DNA from: Hamiltosporidium tvaerminnensis
Lineage: Eukaryota; Microsporidia; Dubosqiidae
Length of the DNA stretch: 64,000 bases
Direction of reading: 5' to 3'
Assembly (NCBI GenBank): GCA_022605425.2
Contig: CM061250.1
Location: forward strand, 186,001 to 250,000
This document shows positions 9,640 through 19,752 of the stretch, one piece after another. Each line of letters begins with the position of its first letter. The first letter of the stretch is position 1. Under the pieces are notes generated by a model that was not told the DNA's origin, made no database searches, and saw nothing but the letters and a program-made list of their open reading frames with translations. The position numbers and the translations under genes were made by a program.

Positions 9640-9880
9640 AACACCCTTTAGAGAAGTAAATCAAATTACATATAAATAACACCCTTTAGAACTATTAAAT
9701 ATAAATACCTTTAATAACACCCTTTTAAGAACCAAATTAAAATATAAATAACACCCTTTAGAACTATTAAATAGAAATACCTTTAATAACACCCTTTAGA
9801 GAAGTAAATATAACTACATATAAATAACACCCTTTAGAACTATTAAATAGAAATACCTTTAATAACACCTTATAGAACCA
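9640..9880. repeat. Dimeric 72-76-bp minisatellite 3' of Sub2
   Basis: Alternating short units share the core AATAACACCCTTTAGA. One type continues ACTATTAAATAGAAATACC and the other GAAGTAAATATAACTACAT; pairs recur at 9678, 9750 and 9826. It ends about 130 bases before the Sub2 stop codon. Confidence 0.8.
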
Positions 9881-10016
9881 ATCCCTAATAAAATACTTAT
9901 CAATAAGAAAAATCCTTATCAATAAATATAAATCCTTATAACTCAACCAATAACACATCAAAATAATACCAACATCAAACAAATACCAACAACAAAATAA
10001 CCCAAACAATACCTAT

Positions 10017-11258
10017 CTAACAAACTAACATATCCTTATCTCCTGTAACTTCATAATCAGAAATAGAAACCTCAAATCTAGATTGTACTTGATTAAGAAT
10101 AACACTATCAGTAGAATCACTAACAAAAGAAATAGCTTCTCCTTTAGTTTCAAACCTACCTGCTCTACCAACTCTATGTAAATAAGTTTCAGGACAATCA
10201 GGCATATCATAATTAATAACAATATTAATATCTTGTATATCAATACCTCTACTCATTAAATCTGTAGTAATCAGTATTCTGTGTTTCATAGATTTAAATT
10301 CTAAAAATCTTTTTTTTCTTTCTTCTGTTATTATATCACTGTGGATATCTATTGAAGGAAATCCTCTTTCTTTTAGGTAGGTGTTTAAGTTTCTGGCTTT
10401 TATTTTGTCTTCGACAAAAATTACTAACTGACTGTAATTTCTGGTGTCTAAAATTTGTTCAAGTTTTTGTTTTTTGTTTTCTTCTGAGACATTCAAATAT
10501 AACTGTTTTAAACCGTGAAGAGTTAGTTTAGATTCGTCACCAACGTATACTTCGTGGGGTTGGTTGAGGAAAAGAAGACATAATTTTTTCTTGTCTTCGT
10601 TTAGGGTGGCGGTGAACATCATAACTTGTTTATTGCGAGGTGTTTTGACAAATATTCTTTGAATGACAAATCTCATTGTGTCTTTTTCGAGACACTTATC
10701 GACTTCGTCGATAATGAAGTGTTTGACGTGTCGGAAATGGACGATTCTTCGGGTCAAAAGGTCGAGGGTTCGGCCGGGTGTGCCGACAAAAATGTTGGGT
10801 TGGCCTATTTCAAGACGTAACCGATCGTCTCTAAAATCGGAACCTCCATGGAAACAATCAACGGTGACATTTTCAAAGAACTTTAAAAATCTTAAAAATT
10901 CGCCGTACACTTGTTGGGCAAGCTCATGTGTATGTACGATAACAATGGCACTGGTTTCTTTGGGGATAGGTTGTATCTGCTGAAGAGTGGAAAGAATAAA
11001 AACAGCGGTTTTTCCTGAACCGCTTTTTGCTTGGCAGAGAATGTCGGCACCAAGAATCGCACGTGGGATGCATTGCTGTTGGACTTCGCTTGGATGTTCA
11101 AAATTTATGCTGGCTAACACTTTATTTAAAGGATCGATGAGTAAAAAATCTTTGAAGAATGATGTGTGAGTTGTAACTGGTCTTTCTGTTTTCTTGGGTT
11201 CTTTTGTAAGAGTTTCGTCGTATTCAATAAGTTCCTCGTCACTTGGATTTCTTCCCAT
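10017..11258 (-). CDS. SUB2: Sub2/UAP56-type DEAD-box RNA helicase (mRNA export and splicing)
   Basis: Nuclear ATP-dependent RNA helicase of the TREX complex; it loads export factors on mRNA and acts in early splicing. The core is complete: motif I AKSGSGKT (77-84), Ib TPGR (160-163), II DEVD (184-187), III TAT (216-218), V TTDLMSRGID (331-340) and VI HRVGRAGR (361-368). Family-specific stretches match Sub2/UAP56 rather than eIF4A or Ddx6: FEHPSEVQQQCIP, LCQAKSGSGKTAVF, KQVMMFTATL, DESKLTLHGLKQ, INYDMPD and ISFVSD plus VQSRFEVSIS. Length of 413 residues is close to yeast Sub2. Unusual residues: motif II is DEVD, not DECD, and motif Ia reads HTHELA where HTRELA is usual. The start has CCC at 11262-11264, 4-6 bases upstream. 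It is one of the least AT-rich genes in the window. Confidence 0.93.
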   Translation of the reverse strand: MGRNPSDEELIEYDETLTKEPKKTERPVTTHTSFFKDFLLIDPLNKVLASINFEHPSEVQQQCIPRAILGADILCQAKSGSGKTAVFILSTLQQIQPIPKETSAIVIVHTHELAQQVYGEFLRFLKFFENVTVDCFHGGSDFRDDRLRLEIGQPNIFVGTPGRTLDLLTRRIVHFRHVKHFIIDEVDKCLEKDTMRFVIQRIFVKTPRNKQVMMFTATLNEDKKKLCLLFLNQPHEVYVGDESKLTLHGLKQLYLNVSEENKKQKLEQILDTRNYSQLVIFVEDKIKARNLNTYLKERGFPSIDIHSDIITEERKKRFLEFKSMKHRILITTDLMSRGIDIQDINIVINYDMPDCPETYLHRVGRAGRFETKGEAISFVSDSTDSVILNQVQSRFEVSISDYEVTGDKDMLVC

Positions 11259-11520
11259 GAAGGGTTAGATTTTATGGGAAATAAAAATTAATTTTTAAGG
11301 AGGATATTATGAGGGATTGTAAGGAGAAGGATAAGTAGAATTCTTTAGCAGGAGGAAGGTAATAATTTATTTGTAAGAAGATAATGGTATAAGGAGAAGA
11401 TATGTAGGATATTGTACATAGAAGGATAAATAGGAATTATTGAAGAGGAGGATAATAATTTATTGGTAAGAAGGAGATATTAAGTGAAAAGGATAAGTAG
11501 AAATGTTGAAAAGAGGTAAT

Positions 11521-11660
11521 TTCTATTTTATCAGTAAGAATGAATTAATAAAAGGGTTTGTAAAGATAAGGATAAGTAGAAATGTTGAAGAGCGAGAATT
11601 ATTATTTTATCAGTAAGAATGAATTAATAAAAGGGTTTGTAAAGATAAGGATAAGATGAA
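11521..11660 (+). repeat. 79-bp direct repeat upstream of Sub2
   Basis: A unit starting TCAGTAAGAATGAATTAATA is present at about 11531 and 11610 (period 79), each with TAAAGATAAGGATAAG. Looser GAAGGATAA-type repeats fill 11280-11520. It lies about 270 bases upstream of the Sub2 start. Confidence 0.8.
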
Positions 11661-11920
11661 AAATTAAATTAAATATTAAATCTAGAAATAATTTGATAAG
11701 AATTTAATTATATTTAGATTGGAAGAGATAATTATAAATTAAAAAAAAAGTAAATTTTATTGTAATTTGATTTAATCTCTATTATTAATATTATTATTTC
11801 AAATATAAATTTATTGAAGAAGAAAGTAAATATTTTTATTTAATACTGATTATTCTTATGTGATTATTTTTTTTTATATTACAGTTACTCTTTCTTTTTT
11901 AATGGTTTTTTAAATTTTAT

Positions 11921-12018
11921 TGTAATTTTATATTAGATTGTGATTTTATATTTTATTGTAATTTTATATTAGATTGTGATTTTATATTTTATTGTAATTT
12001 TATATTAGATTGTGATTA
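11921..12018 (+). repeat. 36-bp tandem repeat
   Basis: TGTAATTTTATATTAGATTG starts at 11921, 11957 and 11993, so the period is exactly 36 bp with about 2.7 copies. No gene overlaps it. It marks the end of the minisatellite-rich part of the window. Confidence 0.85.
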
Positions 12019-12149
12019 CATTCAAGGTTTTAACTAATATATTCGTTTAATTGCTTAAAATTTATAATCTGTATTGATATAATCCTAAGAGTTTGGGTTT
12101 TTAAACACTATCGTTTCTTCTAATAAACAATAAATATTTCTTAATACGG

Positions 12150-12270
12150 GTACTCATGGGAAGAATTAAAGAAAATAAATCTTTTTGTGTACTATCGACT
12201 GAATATGTGTTCCTATTATCATGGGTATTTTATCTTCTAAAGGTATGCTTTATAGTATTCAGGTTTAATA
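12150..12270 (-). mobile_element. Short relic of the R2-like retrotransposon
   Basis: Read on the minus strand, this resembles the segment of the element encoding VEAYIQSIVLKKTVET at 4.4 kb and the decayed copy at 48.5 kb; the plus strand shares TGTGTACTATCGACTGAATATGTG and CATGGGTATTT with them (with mismatches). No frame remains. It directly precedes a copy of the 726-bp family. Confidence 0.5.
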
Positions 12271-12296
12271 TAATTTCAAGGAAGTATTGCGAATTT

Positions 12297-12998
12297 TTTT
12301 GGTGGTTGAAGAAAAACCAGCTAAGAAACGTTCTGCTTGGCGATGAGTATGTGAAGCAGGTGTGAAGATCGTTGTTTTGATTTTTGGTAGGAATAAAAAT
12401 ACACTAGGCTAGGTGTTTTATGGTTGCTTATATGAGGAGGCCTATGAAACATGGAAAATTTTCTATAAATATATTTTGTAGTTTTTTATGTAACCAGATT
12501 GCAGACAGCAGCTGAAATTATGGGCAATTGCCATTTAAAAGCATGGAAACCTATCCTGACCTACTTCGGTAAAAGGCCCGGTGCCTGTGAGATATAAAAA
12601 TAAAAACATTTAAAGCCGAGAAAGTTAAGTAGCAGGTTATACCTATTCGTAAGTCTTTGCACTGTCTAGGTAGACCCCATGTAAGTCTCTAAATATATCC
12701 TAGCTATAACTTTTTGGGTTCGGAAAGGGTAGAGTAAGTGGGAATGCTGCTTAGTCTTGGGGGGGGGGCTAGGTTGGGTTTCTGCCTTCGATCACACACT
12801 ATGCAACAGACATTAAAGAACTCTGAGCAACTGCCTCGCCCATTAATTGGTTCTATAAAACTTTCAGATGAAAGGCTTTGGGATGTAGGTATCATAGGAA
12901 GTACCAGTGTAGTGCTGGGGAAGCAGGTACTTGTTAAACCCAGAACTGGGTTAATGTCATAAAAACAATTTTAGGAAATAATCACTACACTTATAAAT
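12297..12998 (+). mobile_element. 726-bp repeat family, diverged copy
   Basis: Aligns along its length with the copies at 15.45, 41.9, 50.4 (reverse) and 58.7 kb. Shared blocks include TTCTGCTTGGCGATGAGT, TATGTAACCAGATTGCAGAC, AAGTAGCAGGTTATACCT, GTAGAGTAAGTGGGAATGCT and GATGAAAGGCTTTGGGA. It differs from the others in many places, including a run of nine G near 12762 and the end TTGTTAAACCCAGAACTGGG. Non-coding; an old subfamily member. Confidence 0.85.
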
Positions 12999-14488
12999 AT
13001 GAAAAACCATGGTTGCTGGTAAATTTATTTACTTTAAAAATGTGAAGCAAATAATCAGTGTATAGGGCATTAAATAGATGATGAAATAGATACCTTTTAG
13101 TTTAATTGGCGTAATCTTTTTTAATTTCTTATATAATACAAATATATCTGGCCCATAATTCTAAAATTTTAGGATAGTTTTTATTCAGGTGTCCACGCTT
13201 ATTTCCGGATACAAATTACTAGGTTTTTTAAGGGTGGTCACTTTTAATTAATTTTTAGAATTAAATTTGTGTTTATTTATAATAAATTGATTAAAACTCC
13301 AAACCATTCATATATTTCTTACTATTTTTGTATTAAAGTAAAATATTATTACATTTTTGTATATAAATACATTGATATGGTTTAAACGTGTAAAGTAAGA
13401 AGATTCAGAGTTTTGGAATCAACCAGATCAGTGATAATATTGATGATTTGGCATATGCAAGAATCAAAGCTGTAATATGTATAAATTATTGTGTTTTTAA
13501 TTTAATATTTTTATTATTAGTAACTCGTTTTTATAAACATGTGAAAAATATTTCAATTTAAATTAAATTGGTTGGTCGAAATATGCTTATGTTGTATTTT
13601 GTTACATATTCGTGTAATTTTTGAAATTCTTAATTTATATTTTTTCACTATTTTTGATTTGAATATTGGAATGAAATTATAAGTAGGATTTACAGCAAAG
13701 CCATTTTGTTTTACTTGTCCTGGAACGGATTATTGGTATGTATTGATTATATTTAAAATGGGTTTTTTTTAACTTTAAGATTTAAGTAAATTGTTTGATT
13801 TATTTTCTAAATTCAGATAGAAATAATTTAAGATCAAAGTATACTTCTTGTGAAATTTTTATAGTTATTTGATGGTAAAAGAAAATATTATTTGATATTT
13901 ATGTTTTATTAGAATAGAAAATTCTTTAGAAACAAGATATATTCAGTATTATTTATTTACAAAAAATAATTTAATAATAATTGCAGTATTTAAGAATTAG
14001 ATTTTTTGGTAATTCGAATGTCCTAGAAAAGAATATCGATTGCCTTTTAATTTTTCCAACTTAAAAATTTTTAGTTAAAAAATGACTAAAAAGTAAAAAT
14101 TAAATCTTAGATATAAAAACATAAAATTTACTTAATTATAACAAATAAGACACAATAATTTTAAACATTTTAGACAAAATTTTCATTGAAATTTTATTAT
14201 AACTTACATTATTAAAATATAAAAAAATTAATACGTTGTTATTACTTTAATCATTCTCTAATCGAAAATATTTTCCACTATAAAAAGAAAAGATTTTAAG
14301 ATTCATTTTTATTTAAAAAGTATGTTATGTTTGTGTATTTAGAATTGTGATTAAAGAATCATTCTAATATTTAAATGTTCATTTCAAAATTAAAAAATAT
14401 TTTCTTATCTTGATTATCTGAAAATGGTAAATTATTTGTCTAAAAATAGAAATTTAAAATTCTTTTTCTGTGAATGAAATTTCTTGTT
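12999..14488. other. Intergenic, no gene seen
   Basis: About 1.5 kb of AT-rich sequence with stops in all frames. No repeat family recognised elsewhere in the window was found in it. Confidence 0.6.
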
Positions 14489-15193
14489 TTAAACTTTTTT
14501 TAATTCCTCTGTTGTTCTGTCCATAATTTGTTCAGAATTTTCATTTACTTTTGATATTTTTTTTATGTCGCCTTTTTGTTTTTTTAATTCGCTTTTTTGA
14601 ATTTCTGCTTCTGAATTCATTCCTTTTAATTTGTTAGATATTTTATACAATTCTTTATTTGTCATTCCTTCTCCTTTAACAACCTCGTCATCACTATTTT
14701 GATTAAACTGCTCATCATCTGAACTAATTTCTTGAATTCTTTCAGTACTTCGATTTTTTTTATGTTTGAGTCTTTCTTTCTCTACTTCTACTTCTTTTTC
14801 TATTTTTCGATCCGAACTAAAAAGATGCTTGATTTTTCCGATAAGTGGTACATGAAACCCAAAAAGCTTTCCTTCTCGTTTTATGTCTTTGGTAATCTTT
14901 GCTCCTTTCACAGCTCCTTCATGAACTTCAATAGCTTCACCTTTAATATTTCTTAATTTTTCTCCTTGCGACTTAAGTCGCCCGGTCGTATCTTTTTGTT
15001 GTGTACCAGATGCTTCTAACTTCATACGTGCTTGTTTGGCCACATCATAATTCTCTGCTTCTAATTCTTCTGCTCTTCTTTTAATCTCTTCATCTATACT
15101 ACTCTGTGCACTGTCCGATTGTCCTTCCTCTTTTTTCTCCTTTTTTCTGTCTAAAAATTTTTGATATTGTTCTTGAGAATAAATATCTTTCAT
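14489..15193 (-). CDS. SNAP-25/Sec9-like SNARE (Qb and Qc helices)
   Basis: t-SNARE light chain that pairs with a syntaxin and a VAMP to fuse vesicles with the plasma membrane. Two SNARE helices are visible. The Qb helix spans about 44-105, with the zero-layer Gln in LKSQGEKLRNI (Q76). The Qc helix spans about 178-232, with its Gln in ELKKQKGDIKKI (Q206), aligning with NEIDTQNRQIDRI of SNAP-25. A basic and then acidic linker lies between (LFGFHVPLIGKIKHLF, EISSDDEQF). Length 234 is near SNAP-25 and far below yeast Sec9. There is no cysteine in the whole protein and no membrane segment, so palmitoyl anchoring is impossible; like Sec9 it would be held by its partners. The start is preceded by CCC at 15202-15204. 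Confidence 0.78.
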   Translation of the reverse strand: MKDIYSQEQYQKFLDRKKEKKEEGQSDSAQSSIDEEIKRRAEELEAENYDVAKQARMKLEASGTQQKDTTGRLKSQGEKLRNIKGEAIEVHEGAVKGAKITKDIKREGKLFGFHVPLIGKIKHLFSSDRKIEKEVEVEKERLKHKKNRSTERIQEISSDDEQFNQNSDDEVVKGEGMTNKELYKISNKLKGMNSEAEIQKSELKKQKGDIKKISKVNENSEQIMDRTTEELKKV

Positions 15194-15434
15194 ATTTTAA
15201 AGGGTTTTTTGTTATAAAATATTCATCGTTCTAATTGTATTTAAATATTTGAATTAAAGGAGATAAATGTAAATTATTTATGATATTAAGGAGGTTAATG
15301 TATGGAATAGAAAAGAATGAATGTTTAAAACATTTTTATTGTTTCTAAGAACCGATTGAATTTTATAAAAATATTTTATTTGAACATAAATTTTATTTTA
15401 TTTGTAGAGTGTCCATTTAAATATTCTAAATATT

Positions 15435-15450
15435 ATTTTATTGTATGAAA
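15435..15450 (+). repeat. Left target-site duplication of the 15.45-kb repeat copy
   Basis: ATTTTATTGTATGAAA immediately before the element; ATTTTATTTATGAAA follows it at 16184-16198. The two differ by a single extra base, consistent with one old duplication. Confidence 0.5.
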
Positions 15451-16183
15451 TGGAGGGAGTATAACCACATAAGAAACTTTCTGCTTGGCAATGAGTGTGT
15501 GAAACTGGTGTGAGGTCATTGTTTGGATTTTTGGTGGGAATAAAACCACACTACATCCTCGATCGTAACATGGGAGTTGTTATGGGGAGGAGAGGTCTAA
15601 GAAATGGTGAAACTTTTTCTACGAATTTATTTGTAGCTTTTTATGTAACCAGATTGCAGACCGTAGCTGAACATGTGGGTAATCGCCATGTAAAAACATG
15701 AAAACATAGCCTTGCTCACTCGAGTTAGAAGACTTAGCTCTGGGAGATACAAAACAAAAAACCATTAATAGCCGAAAGAGCTAAGTAGCAGGTTATACCT
15801 GTTGGTATGACATTGCACTATCTAGGTGAACTCCATATAAGTCTCTGAAATATATCTTAGCTAGAAGTTTATTAGATTCAGAAAGTGTAGAGTAAGTGGG
15901 AATGCTGCATAGTCTTGGGGAAGCCCAGGGGGGCTTCGACCTTCGATCACACTCCATGCAACGGACATTAACGAACTCCGGGCAACTGCCTCGCCTATTA
16001 ATTAGGTTCTACACACCTGGTAGATGAAAGGCTTTGGGACGTTGTTATAACAGGAGGTACGGATGGAGTGTTGGGTAGCAGTTATTTATGTTAAACCTAG
16101 AACTGCGTTAATGTCATGAAAACAAATATAACACTTGCCACTGTTTTAAAAAGATGTGATACTACAAATAAAGTTATAATTAA
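15451..16183 (+). mobile_element. 726-bp repeat family, well-preserved copy
   Basis: Starts TGGAGGGAGTATAACCACAT and ends with AAGATGTGATACTACAAATA plus a short AT tail. It is close to the copies at 50.4 kb (reverse) and 58.7 kb throughout, including the G+C-richer middle (GCCGAAAGAGCTAAGTAGCAGG, GTAGAGTAAGTGGGAATGCT). The imperfect duplication ATTTTATT(G)TATGAAA flanks it. A frame of about 68 codons at 15495-15701 has no ATG start and is not treated as a gene. It sits about 240 bases upstream of the SNARE start. Confidence 0.9.
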
Positions 16184-16198
16184 ATTTTATTTATGAAA

Positions 16199-18948
16199 TG
16201 TACATTTTGAAATATTTAAGATTTACAAAGTATACAGAGTTTAATATTTATAGTTAATCAAACAAAGAGCTTGGAAAATTGTTTTTTATTCGTTAATTTT
16301 CTATATTTGGTTGTTTTTTTTATTTTGAAAAGTTTTCATAGAATAGATTTATATTCATTGCTTAGTTATAAGAGTCATATTTTATTTCATCAGGTACCAA
16401 AGAAGAGTTCGTTCCTATAAGCACATTATTGAAATAAATTTGTAATTTACAGAAATATCAATAATATATGTAATTAAATTACTAATTCTTGGGATTCGTA
16501 TTTGTGGAAAGAATCATTTTAAAAATGAAATTATCAACCAATAAGAAATCAATCTTTAAAATCCTTATAATTAATTAATTGAAAAATTCATAAATTTAAA
16601 CATGGAAACATAAGAAAGAAATTTTGTTATTTGGTTGTGCAGTGGTATAAATCATAGGTGGAAACATATATCTATGGCCGATTTTAATATAATTCAATCA
16701 TAAATTTTAAGAATATATGTAGGTATGAATAATAGCCAATAAATTTCACGGAATATATACGAATATGGGAATTCATTCACTTTTTTTAATTTCAATACGA
16801 ACATTTACTTTAAATCAAAGCTATAAATATTTTGAATTATTACATTTAAATTATTTTATATGGGTTTTCAGGCATGTAGCGTAAATCATCAAAAACAAGA
16901 CATATTAAGCCAAGTAAAACCAACGGCGAATTAGATATGGCATATTTTATTTAACACCACTTAATATCTAATTATGATATCAAATAATGAAACAGCAGAC
17001 GACGTATTAAGCTTTTACTTAAAAACTACATGTTGCAAAAAAATCAGGTTAAGGCAAGAAGTTTTGCGTTTCTACTACTAGCTTCTTTTATATAAATGAA
17101 ATATTTTTAAATAAGCTACTTTTATTTAAAACTTAAATATATTTAAATTTATACGAGACCACTGAAATAACATATAATTTATTTTCATATTCATCTACGT
17201 CAGATAAGTTAATGTAGATCAAAGGATTTGTAACTTGGGAATAAAATAAAAAATATATTTCAATATTATAAGTTGCAACACATTTCATTTAAAATATATC
17301 TCTGACTAACCATGTCGACTCAGTCTTTGAACTGATCGGGCATCCTGTAAGATTCCCTATTCTTACCTATTATGTGCTATAGATTTCTATCGCAATACAT
17401 TAAGTTTTTTAGATCATTTTACACTTAGTATAGTTATCTTTTCGAAGTCTACCACATCTTCTATTAGATTTAGGTGGAGATCTAAGAAGCATACTAACAG
17501 CCTTTCAGGTATATCCTAGATAATAAATTTTATTTTGTTAACTTGAATCGCACTATCAAAAATTTTGTAAATCATGATAGCTGAAAAAGCCTTCTTTGTT
17601 ATTATGAACATACTTTGGGATACAAATGAAATTCTTAGATTTTGCATCAAAGATAATGAATCATTAAAATAAGTATTTACTTAATATTATATTGCTCATT
17701 CTAGAAAAAATAATTTATTTAAATTGAATATCAAAGCAATTCGCTAGAATGAAACAGTTTAAAAGTAAAAAGAATAGATTTTAAAACAATTGAACGGTGA
17801 TTTTTGTTTAAATTCTTCTTTACATACTGCTGTTGGATCGTATTCTATAAAAAATAAAAATTTAACATTTGTACTATATATAACAGTATAATATATGGCA
17901 CAACCGATGAATCCACAGGTAACTTAATTGCATGGTTCTACAATAAAATATTTTACGTTTTTATATAATATATTATGTCATATTCAGGCTTTCAAACTTT
18001 GTATTTAAGATTCAACAACGAATTAAAATATTTTCAGGATCTACAGAGAAAAGTATTTTGATTTATTATCTGTAGAAGCAGAAATTGATGGCTATTTTTC
18101 TAACAAATTAATAACCAAAACGTGTAACCAAAGCTATACATACTAATGCAAGAAAAAAAGGATTTATTTACTTCCACACATATCCGATTTTAAAAATATA
18201 ATTGGTTAATATAATACATTTGGATTTAAAGTATTGATTACTTTAAAGCTCAAAACATTAATTGAAAAAAAATAGAATCATTTAACGAGAACAAAATGTA
18301 AGAATCTAAATGAAAAAAGGTGATTCCACGAAAAATAAAATAATTTTGCTGTGTTCTTGATCATTGAAGAATCTACAATATATTTTTTTATTTTAACAAT
18401 TTTTTTACAAATTGCAAATATATTATACAAATAGATTTTTTTTGGTATTATAAGACAAAGAGATAAATAAAATTTTTATCTAACTTTTTTAATGAATATT
18501 ATATTGAATATATGATCAGCCTTGGTGTGCAAATACATTAAATTTTAGTAAATTTATTGTTTTTATATTTTCTGAGATACGTGTATTGAAATAGATATCC
18601 TACTATGGATTTTTGAATTCAAGTTTAAAAAATCTTTATCAGTTAATTTCTAGTATAATTATTATATTTTAGTTATATTGTTCAGGTTCGTATAAAATAC
18701 GTTAAAATATTGTAATTGTCCACCAAATTTAAATTATACTGAAAGAATACCTCAAATGCAAAAATTTTTTATAGAAACGAAGATTAGAACAATTATATTA
18801 TAAAATTATTTAGAAATCAATAAAATTACAGAAGAAAAACCAATTTTATAAAGGACTGGATATGCAAGAAATTTTTACGTATAAAAAATTGCTTATAGAC
18901 CAAAAAATCTAACTAAATTTAAGCTTAAAAAGTTTTTATCATTGTAAT
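16199..18948. other. Long non-coding stretch
   Basis: No gene or known repeat family is recognised in about 2.7 kb. The interval 17290-17660 is somewhat richer in G+C (around GTCGACTCAGTCTTTGAACT and GGTGGAGATCTAAGAAGC) and may be a decayed mobile element or an RNA-like remnant, but no frame or fold could be confirmed by reading. Confidence 0.55.
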
Positions 18949-19752
18949 TTAATTTTTCAACAATCGTTTTAAGTAAAACGGTCGATTTTTAGAAATATAA
19001 TTTTTAAGTTCATCAACAGAAAATACATAATTATATTTTTTATCTAAAAAACCCAAGTCTAGAAGATCGCCGAGAGCATCTGAGATATCTTTATCTTTTA
19101 TATTTCGTAATTCGGGATGTTTAAAAACAAATTTTCTGTATTGTTCTATCATTTTATGATTTTTTATATTACAATTCAGTATCATAATTAATAGAGAGAT
19201 ATGTATAGAATTAAGTATATTAAATAAAGACTCAAAATCAAAATTGATTTTGTATTTTTGCATGAGATTGTTTTTTAAAAGAGCTGAAAATCTCGGATCA
19301 ATTTTGTGAGCCTTTTCATTTACATATTGCTTAACTGATTTATATGGAAGAACCGGTAAAAATATAATATTATGATTCAATCGAGATTTAATTCGTTTAT
19401 CCAAGTTTTCTAACGCCATACAAGAAATTGTGGTTAAAATTAAATGAAAATCGTCTTGGGTTTTCGATTTTTCTAATAGAAAATACAATTCAGATGTGCT
19501 TTTCTTTTTATCCAAATAGTAGACCAGATAAGAGTTCGAAAAATCTATATTTTCATCAAAATAATTATTTTCTTCGATAGATTTTTTATATCTTTGTTGG
19601 TTAGATAGAGAAATCTTTATTATTTCGGTCAATAAATATATATCCATGCTTGCCACAAGAATATGACCGTTTTTTAATGAGAAAAAATCTTTTAGTTTTG
19701 ATATTTCGTTGCCATATTCCCCTTTTATTGTTTTGCTTAAATATTTTTCCAT
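18949..19752 (-). CDS. ORC4: Origin recognition complex subunit 4 (Orc4), reduced
   Basis: Orc4 is part of the six-subunit complex that marks replication origins. The match lies in two places. LDKRIKSRLNHNIIFLPVLP (about 117-136) corresponds to the LEKRVKSRFSH segment of Orc4, which carries the arginine finger serving the Orc1 ATP site. Residues 180-240 (SLLIMILNCNI, IEQYRKFVFKH, DALGDLLDLGFL) follow the Orc4 winged-helix pattern. The protein is 267 residues, against 430 or more in animals and yeast. The place of the P-loop reads GHILVASMDIYLLTEII, with no GxxGxGKT, and no Walker B acidic pair is visible, so it probably does not bind ATP itself. The start is preceded by CCC at 19767-19769. 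No other replication gene is adjacent. Confidence 0.7.
   Translation of the reverse strand: MEKYLSKTIKGEYGNEISKLKDFFSLKNGHILVASMDIYLLTEIIKISLSNQQRYKKSIEENNYFDENIDFSNSYLVYYLDKKKSTSELYFLLEKSKTQDDFHLILTTISCMALENLDKRIKSRLNHNIIFLPVLPYKSVKQYVNEKAHKIDPRFSALLKNNLMQKYKINFDFESLFNILNSIHISLLIMILNCNIKNHKMIEQYRKFVFKHPELRNIKDKDISDALGDLLDLGFLDKKYNYVFSVDELKNYISKNRPFYLKRLLKN

Noticed and set aside
12297-12998. 726-bp repeats as rRNA or snRNA genes
   Set aside because: They occur in many diverged copies on both strands, one with a target-site duplication; no conserved rRNA or snRNA core sequence is present.
15495-15701. 68-codon frame within the 726-bp repeat, with a near-identical frame in the 50.4-kb copy (50813-51046)
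   Set aside because: Both begin at GTG rather than ATG, the frame is broken in the 41.9- and 58.7-kb copies, and conservation is at the DNA level of the repeat. Treated as non-coding.
17600-17660. Small-subunit rRNA fragment (GAAATTCTTAGATTTTGCATCAAAGA looked vaguely rRNA-like)
   Set aside because: No flanking rRNA helices or universally conserved segments could be read; similarity is short and AT-rich.
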